From Chromobotia macracanthus (Eukaryota; Chordata; Actinopteri; Cypriniformes; Botiidae): a stretch of DNA of 64,000 bases. The stretch spans positions 6,882,001 through 6,946,000 of the forward strand of contig JAZGTH010000059.1 in the NCBI GenBank assembly GCA_036877525.1, given 5' to 3'. Below, piece by piece: positions 48,997-62,393 of this stretch. Under the pieces are notes generated by a model that was not told the origin of the DNA, searched no databases, and saw nothing but the letters and a program-made list of their open reading frames with translations. A program made the position numbers and the translations under genes. Numbering within the stretch: position 1 is the first letter of the stretch; every line of letters starts with the position of its first letter.

Positions 48997-50175
48997 CGCA
49001 AAAACAGTCAGGGAGCTTTAGCATTCGCCTCAGATACTGCAGATTCACCCGCAGTGGTGAATGTTTCCGCTGAGGTTCCATACCATTTCCCAAATCGCCT
49101 GCATAGAACCTGGCTCATTTTGGGTGGGGTTAAAGGTTCAGAACTCAAAGGATTTTAAAGAAGTGGAGGATACTAGGAGTTTGGACCACAGAATCCACTC
49201 CAAAAGTGTCCCTGATTAGACAGAGGCTCGGTGACCCTGCTGCTCCAGTCAGAAATGCGATTATTAGTGCGCTTTGCTCCTGCTTCATAACCTCACTGCA
49301 ATCTCTGTCAATCCTAGGGTCATGGTGACAACTGAGCACCAGGACTCCTCTGATGGGAAACATGACCTCTGTGATGCAGCAGCCTGGTGGAGATCGACTC
49401 AACACGAGTATGATGAGAGCTTCCATCACTTCTGAAGTGTAAAATCACCCCGGCCCTCTCACAGTTCTGGGAAATGGTACTCATGCTGGCATTTAGATGG
49501 AACTGCTCAAACGTAAGTGGCACAAGGCAGAGTCCATGCGCCTCATAAACACCAATCTCTGTCCGGCGCATTCACTGCAACTTAAAAAGGATCTCAAACA
49601 TATGTGTTTTATTAACTGAACTGCACATAAGAACTGACATGAGGTGATTTCAAACTGACTTGCAGCTCATGGACTCAATTTTATACACCACAAATTTGCT
49701 TGAAAGAAGATATTTTTGTTGGGTGTATAAAGTCGGGACTGGTTGGGATACTATGAATATCTTATCCTTGAAATTCCCAGAACGGTTACATAAGTTATTT
49801 GAACGCACACTTAATCTTTCTGTCACTTTGTCTGTCTCACTGACATAATGACACGAATAAAATTGTACCTGGGATTTAAAGAGCTGCCTGACGTTGGTTA
49901 TTTTACGCGTGAATATTCTATACAGTTTTTACACAGATGTTATTGCAAGGCAGACACTATTAACTCACACTGAAGGTGTAAATGGTACCTGTAAGCAGTA
50001 GCAGAACGTTGCCATGCAACAAACTGTAAATATCGATCACACATGGATGCTGCATAGCAATTGAAAGAGTGGCTTGGTGATGAGGTCATAGCTGTATTTT
50101 ATCATCAACAAAGCATTGCTATTGACCAATCAGCAATACACACTGGAACTGTAGGTTTAATAGTATTAATAAAAG

Positions 50176-50208
50176 AGAAAAGAGAGAGAGAGAGAGAGAG
50201 AGAGAGAA
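50176..50208. repeat. GA dinucleotide microsatellite
   Basis: About 14 GA units after 'aaaagagaaa'. Confidence 0.95.
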
Positions 50209-51747
50209 GCCTTAGACTGTGATATCATGTCTTGTAATCTAGATTTGTTGCAGGGTCCAAATTAATTTTGCTTAAAGTCTAGTGTGACTGCCTAGTGGCA
50301 ACACAATGAATGTTTTAGCATGTGAAATAGCGATTGGGTAAAACTGCATTAGGCCCATGATTGGTTATAGTTGAAGTCCATTCAATTTGCTGGCTCTAAT
50401 GATTTAAATATTTAAATTATATTTAATATTTAAATTTGGTTCATTTCAATATCAATTTAGAGTCAGAGAAGCAGTAGGCAAGATAAGCATCTGTCTTATA
50501 ACCTTAAACTATTCAATTATCTTACTGTATTTTCAGCCATTTTAGTCCTTCACAAATTGAATAAATGTATGTAGCTCAGAGGAAGATGTATGTATGCACG
50601 AGCAGTTAAATAATATCCCACAGTTTACTGTTTCATTAAATATAGAAATGTTTAAATCTGTTACTAAACAAACACTGCATTTTTATGAATCTCAACAGAA
50701 CTGTGAAACAATGAGCTTTAAGAACATTCTTTAGTAAACAGATGTTAACATATACTGCCGGGTGTGGAATTATGGGTAATTGTCATGTTGGAATGCTATT
50801 CTTGCCCTGCGGGGAACTTATTTATTATCCCAGAATGCAGTAAATTCATCACTGTGGAACAGAGAGATAAGACCATATGCACTGCTCACGGAGAACAAAC
50901 CATATCCATATACACTGATGCATGGCTAAATACGACTCAAATGAGAATTTGTTTGTGTTTTTGCAGGTGGTCATGCCGATAACAACCTTTTGTCCAACTT
51001 AAAGCCTTAATTTGAACCATAAAATATCAGTGATTTTGAACTGAACCAGCTCTGTCAGCAGGGGACAAATGAAATGTTTTGGAAATCAGCGTTTTTTTAC
51101 ACATCCACCACGAGAAAGAAGAAAGACGGGAAAGAATGGTTTAATTTGCTTTCTAAAATATTTTAATACCCAGAGTTATCACATTAAAAATGGCGAGCAA
51201 TGAAATGCAAAACAAGTATTTTCTCATTAAACCCTGCCCCGTCTTTGGCTAGCTATTCCTGAGATTTTATGTACTTACACAAATTAGAGCCGCTAGATAT
51301 GAATTACAACATTTCATTTTCTCCTCTCTGAAGTCACTGCCTTAATGGACAAAATAAATTGAAACAAAGCAATTATTACCCTAAATGGCATAAAGTAGCC
51401 CATTTTGCAGCAATGCAATGTATTCTGTACAAACAGAGGTCTTTATCTTTTCAATGAAAGCTATTAATCAAGCCTTGCATCTTTCCTATTAGACTAGTTC
51501 ACGTTCAACATAATTCACGTCCATCAGTCAGCCTGGTAAAGTCCATTAGAGCAAGTATACGGAAAAATAAAAATTGGCCTTGTTTGTACCATGCAAATCA
51601 ATATTTAATTTCAGTAAAGTTCAGTGGTAGACAGGATCACTTTATCTTGATAGGTGATTCAGGGTTAACAATTCTCCTTCCAACATATCCCAAACAGTAG
51701 TTGTGTGTTTGAGAGAGAGAAATAAAAGATACATCAGCAGTCTTTCT

Positions 51748-51986
51748 GAACAGTTCTCAAATTTTGGCTCTAAACGTCCTCTCTGTTATCAAAAAACATT
51801 GTTGCAGTAAAATTTGTGAAAAGTTTTTCACACTATATATCATATATATAAATATCTATATCAAAGCGTTATTCTTAAGTTATTAGTGGAACATTTAAAA
51901 ACATTACATAATTAAAAAAATATGTTTGAATAACATTCTTATAATGTTAGAGAAACATTCTTACAACCTAAAATTGTTAGCTGGGA
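51748..51986 (+). mobile_element. Family A miniature transposon, copy 11
   Basis: The right end is intact ('aaattgttagctggg'). The left terminus is decayed. There is an internal deletion between 'taacattcttataatg' and 'ttagagaaacattc'. Confidence 0.8.
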
Positions 51987-52367
51987 ATACTCGGGGAAAA
52001 ATGTGTTTAAAGCGTGCGTTCTGTATTATTTCTGTACTGAATCCAATTTGTGTAACATTAATGCAGACGGGTAAATTGGCGCTGGTTTTGTGAATAATAT
52101 GCAATACAGTAAGTTATTTATGGTAACAAACAACAAATACACTCAACAACCAGTTTTTTAGACTACTGTGTTGCTGGTTCAAAACTCTTCAAAACTATTA
52201 TTTTACAATAGTTATAAAATAAATGGTAATAGCTATAGTAAAACAAACAAAAAGTTTCACGCAAAGTTTGCCACGCAAATGTGGCGTAACTGCTTAGTGA
52301 ATACGTCTCTTAAAATTATTAGCCATGCATGTGAAAACAGCCAACAACCCACAGGGGAATTGTGGGT

Positions 52368-52370
<3 letters not shown>

Positions 52371-52408
<38 letters not shown>
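52371..52408. repeat. GA dinucleotide microsatellite
   Basis: About 19 GA units. Confidence 0.97.
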
Positions 52409-52410
<2 letters not shown>

Positions 52411-52999
52411 ACCACAGGTGCTGTGACAGCAGACAGACAGACTGATGGAGATTAGGCTGTCAGAGAGGCAGTCCGTCAGCGTAGCGTCACACACACCTCA
52501 CTGACTGCTGACAGCTACATGTCTGCCCGTATGGGCCGTAATAACAGAACACTGTAATTTTCCTCTGCTTTCCCTTTTCCTACAGGCAATTAAGCACCGA
52601 GGGCTTCCCATTACAGCTGGGTTTCCCATTGCGTTTTCCTCTCTGTGCTTTCATCCAGCACACTGCCTTAGTCAGGCTGTTCATCTTTGCAGGTGCGGTA
52701 AACAATCTACATTAGCATTAACACAGCGTCTGAAACATTTACCTGTAGGGGTAAACTGTGTACTGTTGTTAATTATTTTGCCAACTGTTGTTGTTGCTGT
52801 TTTTGTTTTTCTGTTTTTGTGTGGTGACAAAAACTTTAAAAATGACATTCAAGTTTGTTCAACAGTCTTGCGAGACTGCTGCGGCAGTATTCGAATGGCA
52901 CTATTCTACAATTGTATCACCGTTTGTAGATTTATCCGCCTCTAAATGTCACGTTAAAAACGCGTAGGGGGAGCTAAGATTGAAATGCGCTTGTTAATA

Positions 53000-53070
53000 G
53001 CATTGTTTATTTCCATGTGCTATCTGCAATGTTTTAGCACCCAAATCACGAAAGGAATTATGCAAATCAG
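53000..53070 (+). repeat. Fragment of an interspersed repeat shared with 24928-24985
   Basis: It shares 'gttttagcacccaaatcacg' and 'aaaggaat' with the left copy, plus weaker upstream similarity. Possibly part of a longer repeat reaching about 53240. Confidence 0.65.
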
Positions 53071-53976
53071 CCAACAGCACAAACACGGCTAAAAAATTAG
53101 CGCTCAACAAGACTAGCATAGAACTCCACACCTCACAGCCCGAGTCTGAGCGGTTTACCTGGAAATACGCCCAGTTACGACGCCCGTATCCATCATTTGA
53201 TGAATCGCTGCTGCCACGATCATTAGAAAACATAAACAAACATCTTTATTAAACAAAATTTTCTCCATGACTTACTTTTCATAAAGGTCATAAGATCACC
53301 ATGTTATTTGCACCAGACAATCCGCACTAACATTTTTGTATATCCTATATATTACAGCATAAGACTACATAGAATATACATAAATATATACATAGATCTA
53401 TATAGAAAAAGGCATGTTTGTGAAATGTGATAATTATATAATTTACATATGCAGGAGGCGGTGTTATATCAGCACAGATACAGTAGCACCTGGTGAAGCT
53501 GGATTGTGGGTGGTTAATGAATAAGATGTAAGGTTTTGTGCTGAAATACCAACTGTTTAGTGGGCAGCTCCTGGCCAAAATAATATGCCGGTAGTCAAAA
53601 GTCTGGTAAAAGCAGATGTTCCTAAACTATCATTACTAACTCTGAATTGCTTGTTCTGGAGCAACTGAGGATCAGTTTGTCCTTGAGCCTCATTCCAAGA
53701 TTTCTTCTTTTTCCTTGCCATGGTTGGCTTGTGTGTTGACTGGGGCTTTATGCCCAGCATTCTACAAAGCTTCATCACCAACGATAAAATTGCCACATAA
53801 ATAAAACTGAACTGAATATAATCTACAATATAATAAAACTTTATCGGCCATAGTTGAAATTTATCGTTAACCACATCTGCAGCATTTTAAACAAACATTT
53901 AAAGAATACAGTTAAGTAAAAAATACCCGAGGCACAAGTGCAATTCTGTTTAAAACAACAACTGTTATCATTATTA

Positions 53977-54200
53977 CAGCTGCAGTTCAAAACAGTCTCC
54001 TTACCTTACCCCACTTCGCACCGTTAAATTTATAATAATGACTCTGAGCATTTGAGCTGTCGGGTCCAATTTCCCAGAAAATGTCAGTTTGGCTTCATTT
54101 GACTTCAATATATGTAAAGAAAAGCACATAAAGTAACCTGCAACTTCATGTTTCAAACAGAGATGGCGGTAGAGAGACAAAAGTTATGGACTGCAGCTTT
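53977..54200 (+). mobile_element. Family B inverted-repeat element, copy 4
   Basis: It ends 'aaaagttatggactgcagct'. Inside are 'gagctgtcgggtccaatttc', 'ttggcttcatttgacttc' and 'tttcaaacagagatggcgg'. The left terminus ('acagctgcagttc') is decayed. Confidence 0.8.
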
Positions 54201-54784
54201 CATATTAGTATTACAACTATCATTAACAGCCTTTATTAAAAGCGTCTTTGATACAATGTGTTGGTCAAATGAAGATACAGATCTTCTTTTGCTTTATTAA
54301 TGGTGCCATTTTATAACAAAGAAAGCTTAAATGTTTGTGAACAAATTATTTTACTATAAACACAGAAAATGAATATTTAAATTGCAGGGCAGATGGATTG
54401 TTTCATGATATTGGGTGGTATTGATCTTTCAGACTTCTGAGAGTGATCACTGGCTTGATTTAGTTTTATGGCGTGTGTGTATGTGGGTGTTTGTATGGGC
54501 AGTAGTGCTGTAGTATTGATCCATTGGTGGTTGATATACAGTGGTTATCACATCCGATCAGAACACAAGCTTGTCTCATTCCTCAGGCCCACAGAAGCCT
54601 GCCTGCAAGACAGTTTATATCCCAAGCCACACGCAGAGTTATGCCCAAGCTGTCCTCTGATATTCCTCCCCCACTTATTCTCTCTCAGCACAGACGTGTC
54701 TTTCTGCTTTAGCTTCACAGTTCTTCTCTTCTTTGACTCAGTCAGATGCTGGCACTAGATCTTCTAATGTCCAGCAGTCTCACA

Positions 54785-55012
54785 CCTAGCTAACAGGGAA
54801 CATTCTCTGTACATTGGCTAACATTCTCTCAAAATTATCAACAAACTTTCTTGCATTAACGTTAGCAAACTTTTTTAATGTTATATAGCATATATATATA
54901 TAAAAACAACATTCTTAAATTGTTAGTGAAACGTTTTTAATTGTTAAAGAAACACAAAAATGTTGAATAAATACTATTAAATAAAAAACTGAACGTTTTG
55001 AACATTCCTGTG
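54785..55012 (+). mobile_element. Family A miniature transposon, copy 12, truncated
   Basis: It starts 'cctagctaacagggaacatt'. It stops after 'gaacgttttgaacattcctg', before the right terminus. Confidence 0.8.
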
Positions 55013-55050
55013 TGCATACTGTCCAACACAGTAGTAGGACACAGTATGCA
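55013..55050. repeat. Short inverted repeat
   Basis: 'tgcatactgtcc' is followed 11 nt later by 'ggacacagtatgca', its inverted copy with a 2-nt insertion. It directly follows the truncated family A element. Confidence 0.8.
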
Positions 55051-55145
55051 TACAGTATTCAGACATACAACAATTTAACCACACACCTCTGGCAAAAACA
55101 ATTGGCATTTGCACGTAAACATTAGCAACCACGTGCCTAGAAATA

Positions 55146-55343
55146 AAGGTGCTAAAAGAGATTTTCACAGTGATGCTAGAAGAGCCATTTTTGGTTCCCC
55201 AAATAACCTTCCAGTCAAAGGTTGGTAAAAGAACCCTTTTTTCTTTAACAGTCTGGAACCTTTGTCCACCACAAAGAACATTTTGTATAACAGAAGGTTC
55301 TTCAAAGGTTCTTTATGGAGCCCAAAAGCCTGACAAAGAACCT
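55146..55343. mobile_element. Family C 'aagaacc' element, copy 2
   Basis: It contains 'agaagagccatttttggttc', 'ccacaaagaacattttgt' and 'aaggttcttcaaaggttctt', in the same order as copy 1 at 37905-38110. Confidence 0.75.
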
Positions 55344-58300
55344 ATTATTTTTTCTTTATTTTTATCTTCATATTCCTTATTGCTTCACTTTTAGATTCAT
55401 ACATTTAAAGACCGGTGGCAGATTTGGCCTGGCATTCTGCTCCATTTTTCAAACTTTTCAAACTGAAATGCGAACGACAGCTGTCATAAACTTTTCTACT
55501 TTCTTAGCACTAGCAGTTGGCAATGTTAGCTCAAAAAAACATGCAGGGATTCATACTTACACATACAAATCAACCAGAAATAGTATACCATCCAGACATT
55601 TTTGCTTATTAATACGTTACATTATTTTCATTGTATGATTTATGATGTATTAATCTTAACCTTGTTACCAGTCTCGTTAACACTATACAGATAGTATGCA
55701 AATTAGGATTCAGCCATCTGCATGCTGGTCTTTCTACCACTGGCCCACAGACAGCCTCACAGCAACACGTGCACACATAGGCAATACCACAGGCAGCACT
55801 GATGATGAGGTGCACCTGGTGTTTATTGGGCATCGTCACTACTGCCATAAATTCATTACAGTTTCACTTGTTCAAGCCACCTGGCCCTACACCCTTGGAC
55901 ATGCTCTCTTCTGAGAATTACAGCCAGATGCACACTTGAGGACATTATAGAACACCTTCAAACATTTAGGTCTGGTTTTCACACAAAGCTAATGCTTGAC
56001 TTCAGAACATGTGAAATATACTGCACAAGTAAGGTTTATGGCTCCATTTTGTTATTTTGGAGCTTGGCAGACACAGTCCTCATTCACTTTCATTATGTAA
56101 CAAAAACAATGGCCAGAATATTCAATTCACCTTTTGTGTTCCATGAAAGAAAGAAACCACTGCAACAGACAAATGTAAAGAACTCTTTTAAAGCACAAGT
56201 GAACTAGAAGTTGCAACCATTCTTAGTGTTCTGACATAAATCAAAGTGAAATGGAAAAATGCAGGGCATGGCTTGTTTTTAGTAGGTGTTTTTAAATTTA
56301 TAGCATGAATTTAAAAACATGACTATGAATGAGTTTCTGGGGAGTGGTTAACAGCTGAGGCTCCGCCCAAGCGGTCAGACTGACATCATCTGAGACTGAT
56401 CTCTGTTCCATCGGGGAAGTACATTTTCAGATTTTGATTAAAGATTATGAGGGCCCCTTAATTTTTAAAATGATATGCACGAATGAATCATTTAAAATAA
56501 ACTCTGTAAAATTCCATAAAAAATATGAATACAATACTTTGATTTTGTGGTGACTTTAACGACGAGTGTCTAGAAGCTCTAGCAGTGCACATAGACTCTG
56601 TGTTGGCTTTTCTGTGTTGGCCGCGTTTATCTTAATAAGCCACATCTCTGTTTTTCAGCTGTTGTCCGTTAGAATCATTAACTCGCCGTGGTTCGAGGTG
56701 TAATCCTATTGTCTTGTGCGGTAGATAAATTAGACGTATTTAGTTGGTGTGATGCGTGCAGAGATCAGGTCTGGTTTAAAAGGGCAGAGCCACAGGTGTA
56801 ATTGTATTTCTGGGAACAGGAAATGAGTGTGATTATGGCCCCCTGTTTAAGTGAATGGGTCAGCTGGGGAGGAGCTGTGTCTGTTTTTAATTGCCTTTCA
56901 AGCCAATTTATCGGTGCAGCCATTTAGCGGTAAATACAGTCGGTGCTTCACTTATTAAGCACTTTTATGTGAGAAGGTCAAAGAGCTGAATACCCCAGGG
57001 CATCTGTCTAAAAAACAGTGCCCTTTGGGGACACCCGCCAACGAACTTGAACCCACGCCCAAACACGCACATACCTAAATCCACATCACCCGATCTGTAA
57101 TTTACGTTCCTCCCCACAGGAGCTGAAGAGAACTGTAAACGCCACTGTAACGTAACTAATGAGCTTTAACGAAAAGACCCTGTTGTCCTTCTCTGGTAGT
57201 TCAGAGTATTTAATAATTCATTTGCACAGTGGCAGGATTTTCATCTGCATCACTTTGAATAATGATACACACAACTAAATGAGACTGGCTGCGTTGTATA
57301 AAGATGCCTCTCTATAATATACAGATACATCTCTATAATATGCATTCATCTCTACATGTGTACAGGGAGCCACTGACCCTCCTGCTATAATTAGTCAGAC
57401 AGAAAACAGAACAAGGAGAATAAGGGGAATTCAGCAGATATTCAAACCGTGATGCATCTGCTGCTCAGCCACTGCAAAAGAGCTCCAGAAAGAGCAAAAA
57501 AAGATTAAGCACCGGTGATTTTATTTTTCATGGTACAAGTCTACTGTTTGCAATTCCATTTTTTAATCCATAATCTGACGGATTTTCAAGTGAAACAGGA
57601 TATAGGGAATATCTGAAAGCATAGCCTATATCTAATGGAAGATATATGATTTTTCTTATATATTTTAAAATTGACAAGCTTAGCTTCCCTCTAATACACA
57701 CTTTACCTTGATTCACACATGCACACTTGTTCTTGTGTTTTGGCATCTGTGATGGTTTCCTTTTATAATGGAAGAAAAGGTACAAACAACCTCACAATCA
57801 CTGTCATCAAGGTCTTTTTTTAATAACGTAGTACTTTAATGCTTCTCCAATTGAAAGAATTACTCTTTCTACATGTGGAGAACTTTCCTCCTGTCAGACA
57901 GGTAGAATCAATATGAGGGCACTGTGAGCTGATGCAACAGGCCGATATATTGACTGTACCCCCTCCCACACCAGCCACTGGCTGAAGGTTGTTCCAGAAT
58001 GTTAAATACTATGAAACAATTTCTGTTTATTAGTGAAGTGCGTAGAATCCACAATCGCTAACGGGAAAATAATTGTGTGTTTTTCCAGTGTTTTCCAGTG
58101 TTTACTGAAGTAGAGCAATTTGGGTTATTTTACAGTCGAGTGTTCTAAGTTCATGCTAAAAAATGTGACACGCAGATAAATTCATATTTCATTTAAATCA
58201 CAAACATTACATCACCAAAACAGCTTTTTAAAAATGCTTCAACAAACCTCAATGACCTACCCCTTAATTGAAAGAAAGTAACAAAAAAGAAAAACCGCGG

Positions 58301-59024
58301 AAACCAATCTGAAACATAGACTAAAGTAATAAGCATATTTCACACTGAAAACTGTGACTATATAAAGCGATCACATTGTACTTGTTTAGATAAAAACCAT
58401 CAACTATATTAAAATAAGATGACTTCCAGCCAATCAACTGACAGACAATCTAACCTGTGACTGTTTGAACAACCTTACGGTACCTTCCTGACTTTATCCT
58501 TGTGCAAACATTCGTCATCACTTTGTGTCGGGTGCTAAAAGTACCAGAGAAGGAGTTTTGTGTCATTAAAGAACTGCAAATATCTTCCAAAACCACAAGC
58601 CAAATAGATCAATACTGTTGCTTTCGGCCCCTGCTCGGATCAGCTCTCTTTATTGAGCCAGAACGAGTAAACATCGTCACTCTCAAGTGAACATCAGCCT
58701 CTCTTCCAGCGATGGAACACTGCACAAAACAGATGACATGAGAATAGAAGAGAAGATGCAAGAAATGAGACTAGCCAATAAAAGATTCCCCAAGAGAGGC
58801 TGCAGAGAGATGGACAAGGCCGGGAAGTAACAGAGCTGTGCTGTCTTTCTCTGGGAGCAGAGATTGGATGCTACAAACAAAGAGTGCATTCACAGCTGAA
58901 GAAGACATTTATCAGACCTGACTGGAATGCTAATTATTTAGAAGTTTCACAAACAATTTGGTTATGATAAAGACTGCATTTCAACAAATACAGCTGAATT
59001 TTCCAAAAGCCATAACCAGATTTG

Positions 59025-59205
59025 AAAGAAATAGTTCACCAAAAATTATAAGTCCGTTATTATTTACCCTCTTGTCATTTCAAACCTGTATGCTTTAACT
59101 TTCTGTGGAACACAAGACTCTTGAAATAGTCCAAGGAAAACAAATAACAGTATTTGTGTTTTGGACTGACATGAGGGTTGTAAATAATACATTTTCTTTT
59201 GTGAA
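59025..59205. mobile_element. Angel-like inverted-repeat element
   Basis: It begins 'aaatagttcaccaaaaatta' and has 'tcatttcaaacctgtatgc', 'tctgtggaacacaagac' and 'ttggactgacatgagggttg'. It is related to the element at 5447-5657 and to the terminus in the 16150 palindrome. Confidence 0.75.
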
Positions 59206-60079
59206 TCTCTTTACGAGCTCATTAGGCTGACCTGTGCTGTATGTTCAAGAACCGAAATGGCCAACGAGGAGTTCTTCATGTCATTGCCATACGTATGACA
59301 AGTGCTCATCACTAATGTTACAGCTGTCAGTCTGACTCCAGTTATGAAAAATGGCAGAAAAACGACCCTCTGTTCTGCTGCTGTATGCATTGGTCAATCC
59401 TGCTCAATTCAATCCTGTTAGTTAATACAGCTCTCATTCTCAAATACTGACTGTGGTCACTATAAGACACTCTTTTGTAATGCACAATGGAATTATGGGA
59501 AGACAAAATGATGGACTGACAAAAATAAAGGAACGTTTTTTGTCCACAGATGTTGTGTTTATATAAAAAAATTACCACCCAGTGAAGCTAAATAAAGTCC
59601 AACATTCATAAGAATCCTGAATAGAACCACAATGAAGCTACATGAATGTGTGTTCATGTGTGTTTGTGCTCAGAGCAATTAAATCTCTTTCTTTGTCAGT
59701 GTAGGGTCATTCCAAGGCCAACTTTCTTCTCGATTCATTCTCACTGATAATGCATCATTATCCCTCCAACGGAGCGTGTGATATATATCAGATATTAAAA
59801 ATACATTCTTCACTTGTACACTATGTATACATGACAAACTAAAGGTTTAAGCTTTAACAGTGATTTCTTTAAAGAAAACAAGTTACGTCAATAGACGTTC
59901 TATGTGGCACGCTATCGATAATCACAGATTCTTTATTAGGACTTAAGAAACCATGTTTACAGTAAATGCATGTACAATGGAAGCATAGCACAGTAAATAA
60001 ACAGGTTAAATATGCATGTGTACTCATCAGATATTAATATTACAGGTTTTATCATGAGACTGCTGTGATAGAATTGCTT

Positions 60080-60399
60080 ACCCAGTTAACAATTTTAGGT
60101 TGTAAAAACATTTCCCTAATGTCTTCATTAAGTAACAAAAATGTAAAAATTATATTTTGAAAGTTCTAGGAGTGTTCAAAACGTCCAGCTTTGTTTAGAT
60201 ATTGTATTAACGCTATTGCTTGGTTTTAATAGCGTTAAATTCTGTAATGTTAAAACATTCCACTACTTTTACTAAGAATAACATTTTTGAAATACATAAT
60301 ATATAACAAAAAACGTTCTACTAACATTTTTGATAACTTTGAGAGAACTTTATGCAAACATTAGCCAACGTTTTGAGAACGTTCCCTGTTAGCCGGGTA
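60080..60399 (-). mobile_element. Family A miniature transposon, copy 13, full length
   Basis: Reverse orientation, from 'tacccagttaacaatttta' to 'gttccctgttagccgggta'. TA lies outside both ends. One of the best preserved copies. Confidence 0.9.
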
Positions 60400-61254
60400 C
60401 CAACCAAAGTTGAAAAGTTATATGCAATCCTTTTCCTCACAGACTCATCTGTTTTTAGTTAACACAATCATTAAATATACATTACTGTTGAATATACATT
60501 ACTGTAGCACTAAGGATCCCAAAGACCTTTGAGGTTCCTTCACCCGGTTCTAACACAGTCGTGTTTCAGTGTAGTATGACTCCACACCTCAGTAATGTTA
60601 TGCTAATCCTCACACCGGCCTCCTAACGCACTGCAGTGTTGGGGGTGCTTGGGAAATGGAACAGAAGAAATAGAGGAATAAAACTTGTAATCCAGTAACA
60701 GGATTAAGGACTGCAGAGAATCCAAACACACAAGAAGACGGAAGGGTGCGAGGCCTGACATTTGGCACTATTAATGTTTAAAGAGCACTGCAGAAAACCG
60801 AGTGAGAAGCGTGAAGCGAGCATAACTGATAGCATTTATACTGTGTTCCCTGCAAATATCCAAGGTCTATTTAAAATGTTCATTGAGGCCAATGCTGCAT
60901 TCAGATCTGTTCCAAAATGTGATTTCAGTTCTTCATTGTAGTGTACATAACTGGGTTATCATTTCTTCAACAAAGGGCCATTTGAGATTTGACCTCTACA
61001 CACTAGGGTGTATATATATATAGCCCAATCAATAAACAGATCTATGATTTGTGAAGTTGTGGTCTTTGTCTAGCTGTTCTTTTTTTCACTCAATTCTGAC
61101 AGAATAAAAGCAAATTCAGAATCAATATTTGAAGCCAATCGTCGCAATTCAATTCACAATCTTTGAGTCTGTAAGACTCACACCAACAATTATACCCAGT
61201 TATATCCCTAACATTTCCATAAGTAATAAAAACATCAAATATATATATATATAC

Positions 61255-61346
61255 AGGTTCCATTCCCAGTTGATCACATGTATAGGACCCTGAATGCACT
61301 GCAATTCACTTTTAATAAAAGCATCAGCCAAATACATAAATGTAAG
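61255..61346 (+). mobile_element. tRNA-derived SINE, 3' part, decayed
   Basis: It reads from a decayed B box ('ggttccattcccag') through 'gaatgcactgcaattcact' to 'aaatacataaatgtaa'. Same family as 13966-14116. Confidence 0.75.
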
Positions 61347-62372
61347 GTACATATAAAATGAAATGTATATGAAACTGCCAAGCCATCAACATAATTACTA
61401 GTAATGTACAATGCAAGCACAGTTCTATAATGTGTTATAATAGGCCAGGCTTTAAATGCAACACTCATTTATACAATGCAGCATTTACCAGGGGGCCCTG
61501 CTAAATCTTTCCATCCACCAAGGGCCTGTAAAAACACAGAGAACCCCTGCTGTAGCTTGTATACACCCCTTCAGTATACAAACTGAAAAGAACACCATCA
61601 CTGCATAAGTAAAGAAAAAACGTGCACTTCCCAACCAGAACAGAATTTGACATGCAGCAATAAGAATTCAAGTCTTTGATTGTTCAGTGGCACAGGCCAA
61701 TTGAATAAATCGTCACAAACGTTTGAAGCACGTTGTTATAACATGACAACAGCCAAGCAGGAACACATGTCGGCAAGCAGAGACACTGGAATTATATCTG
61801 TCATACGAGGTGTAGTTTAACAGATCAGTTTGTCAAAAAACGTTGCAGCGTGTCAATAAAGGTCGTCTGGAGAATTGCACATCAGTAAGACACATCGGAT
61901 GATCATAGCTCACAGGGCGTTTCGCACAGCAGGCACACTCCACTCTTAAAATAACATGAAACACCTGACAAAACCGGGTGAGAAAACATATTTGGATTGC
62001 ATGTTGATTGCTTGACACCCTCCTCTGTTAAATATTTTCAAATGCTGTGCTCCGTTTTATTTGACATTTGTTTCTGAAATAAACCGTAAGTGATTTTCAG
62101 CCTTGAACAGTGAGGAAATTCAATAGTTGTCTTACACTAACAGCTTATGTGGCCAGAATGCATTCTATACGATGGACTGACAAATGATGAAGTGGATGGA
62201 TAGATGATCACGCACACACACACACGCGGTTCTAATGATACAGTGTTGACATTTGGCTGCGCACAGCCTTGAGGATCTATTGATTTATACAAGTATATCT
62301 GCTTTCCTGGCTCTTTAGGATTAAACTGTGTTCACAACATTGGCTTATGAGAACTGTGTCTACCAATACAGC

Positions 62373-62393
62373 TGTGTGTGTGTGTGTGTGTGT
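62373..62393. repeat. GT dinucleotide microsatellite
   Basis: About 10 GT units. A second tract of about 9 units lies at 62734-62751. Confidence 0.95.

Larger units (their letters stand above)
45000..52000 (-). other. ncam2: Large 5' intron of ncam2, middle-right part
   Basis: It holds family A elements (45421-45665, 46826-47141, 47985-48169, 51748-51986), a family B element (45671-45889), a GATA microsatellite (47892-47982), a GA microsatellite (50176-50208) and a tRNA-like motif at 48953-48996. A weak candidate for the signal-peptide exon is at 47755-47833. A unique stretch at 51231-51435 may be regulatory. Confidence 0.7.

Noticed and set aside
52994..53239. Minus-strand frame with NDGYGRRNWAYFQ followed by GTAAAC, considered as an exon
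   Set aside because: Part of the region (53000-53070) is an interspersed repeat also found at 24928-24985, and there is no signal peptide or family match.
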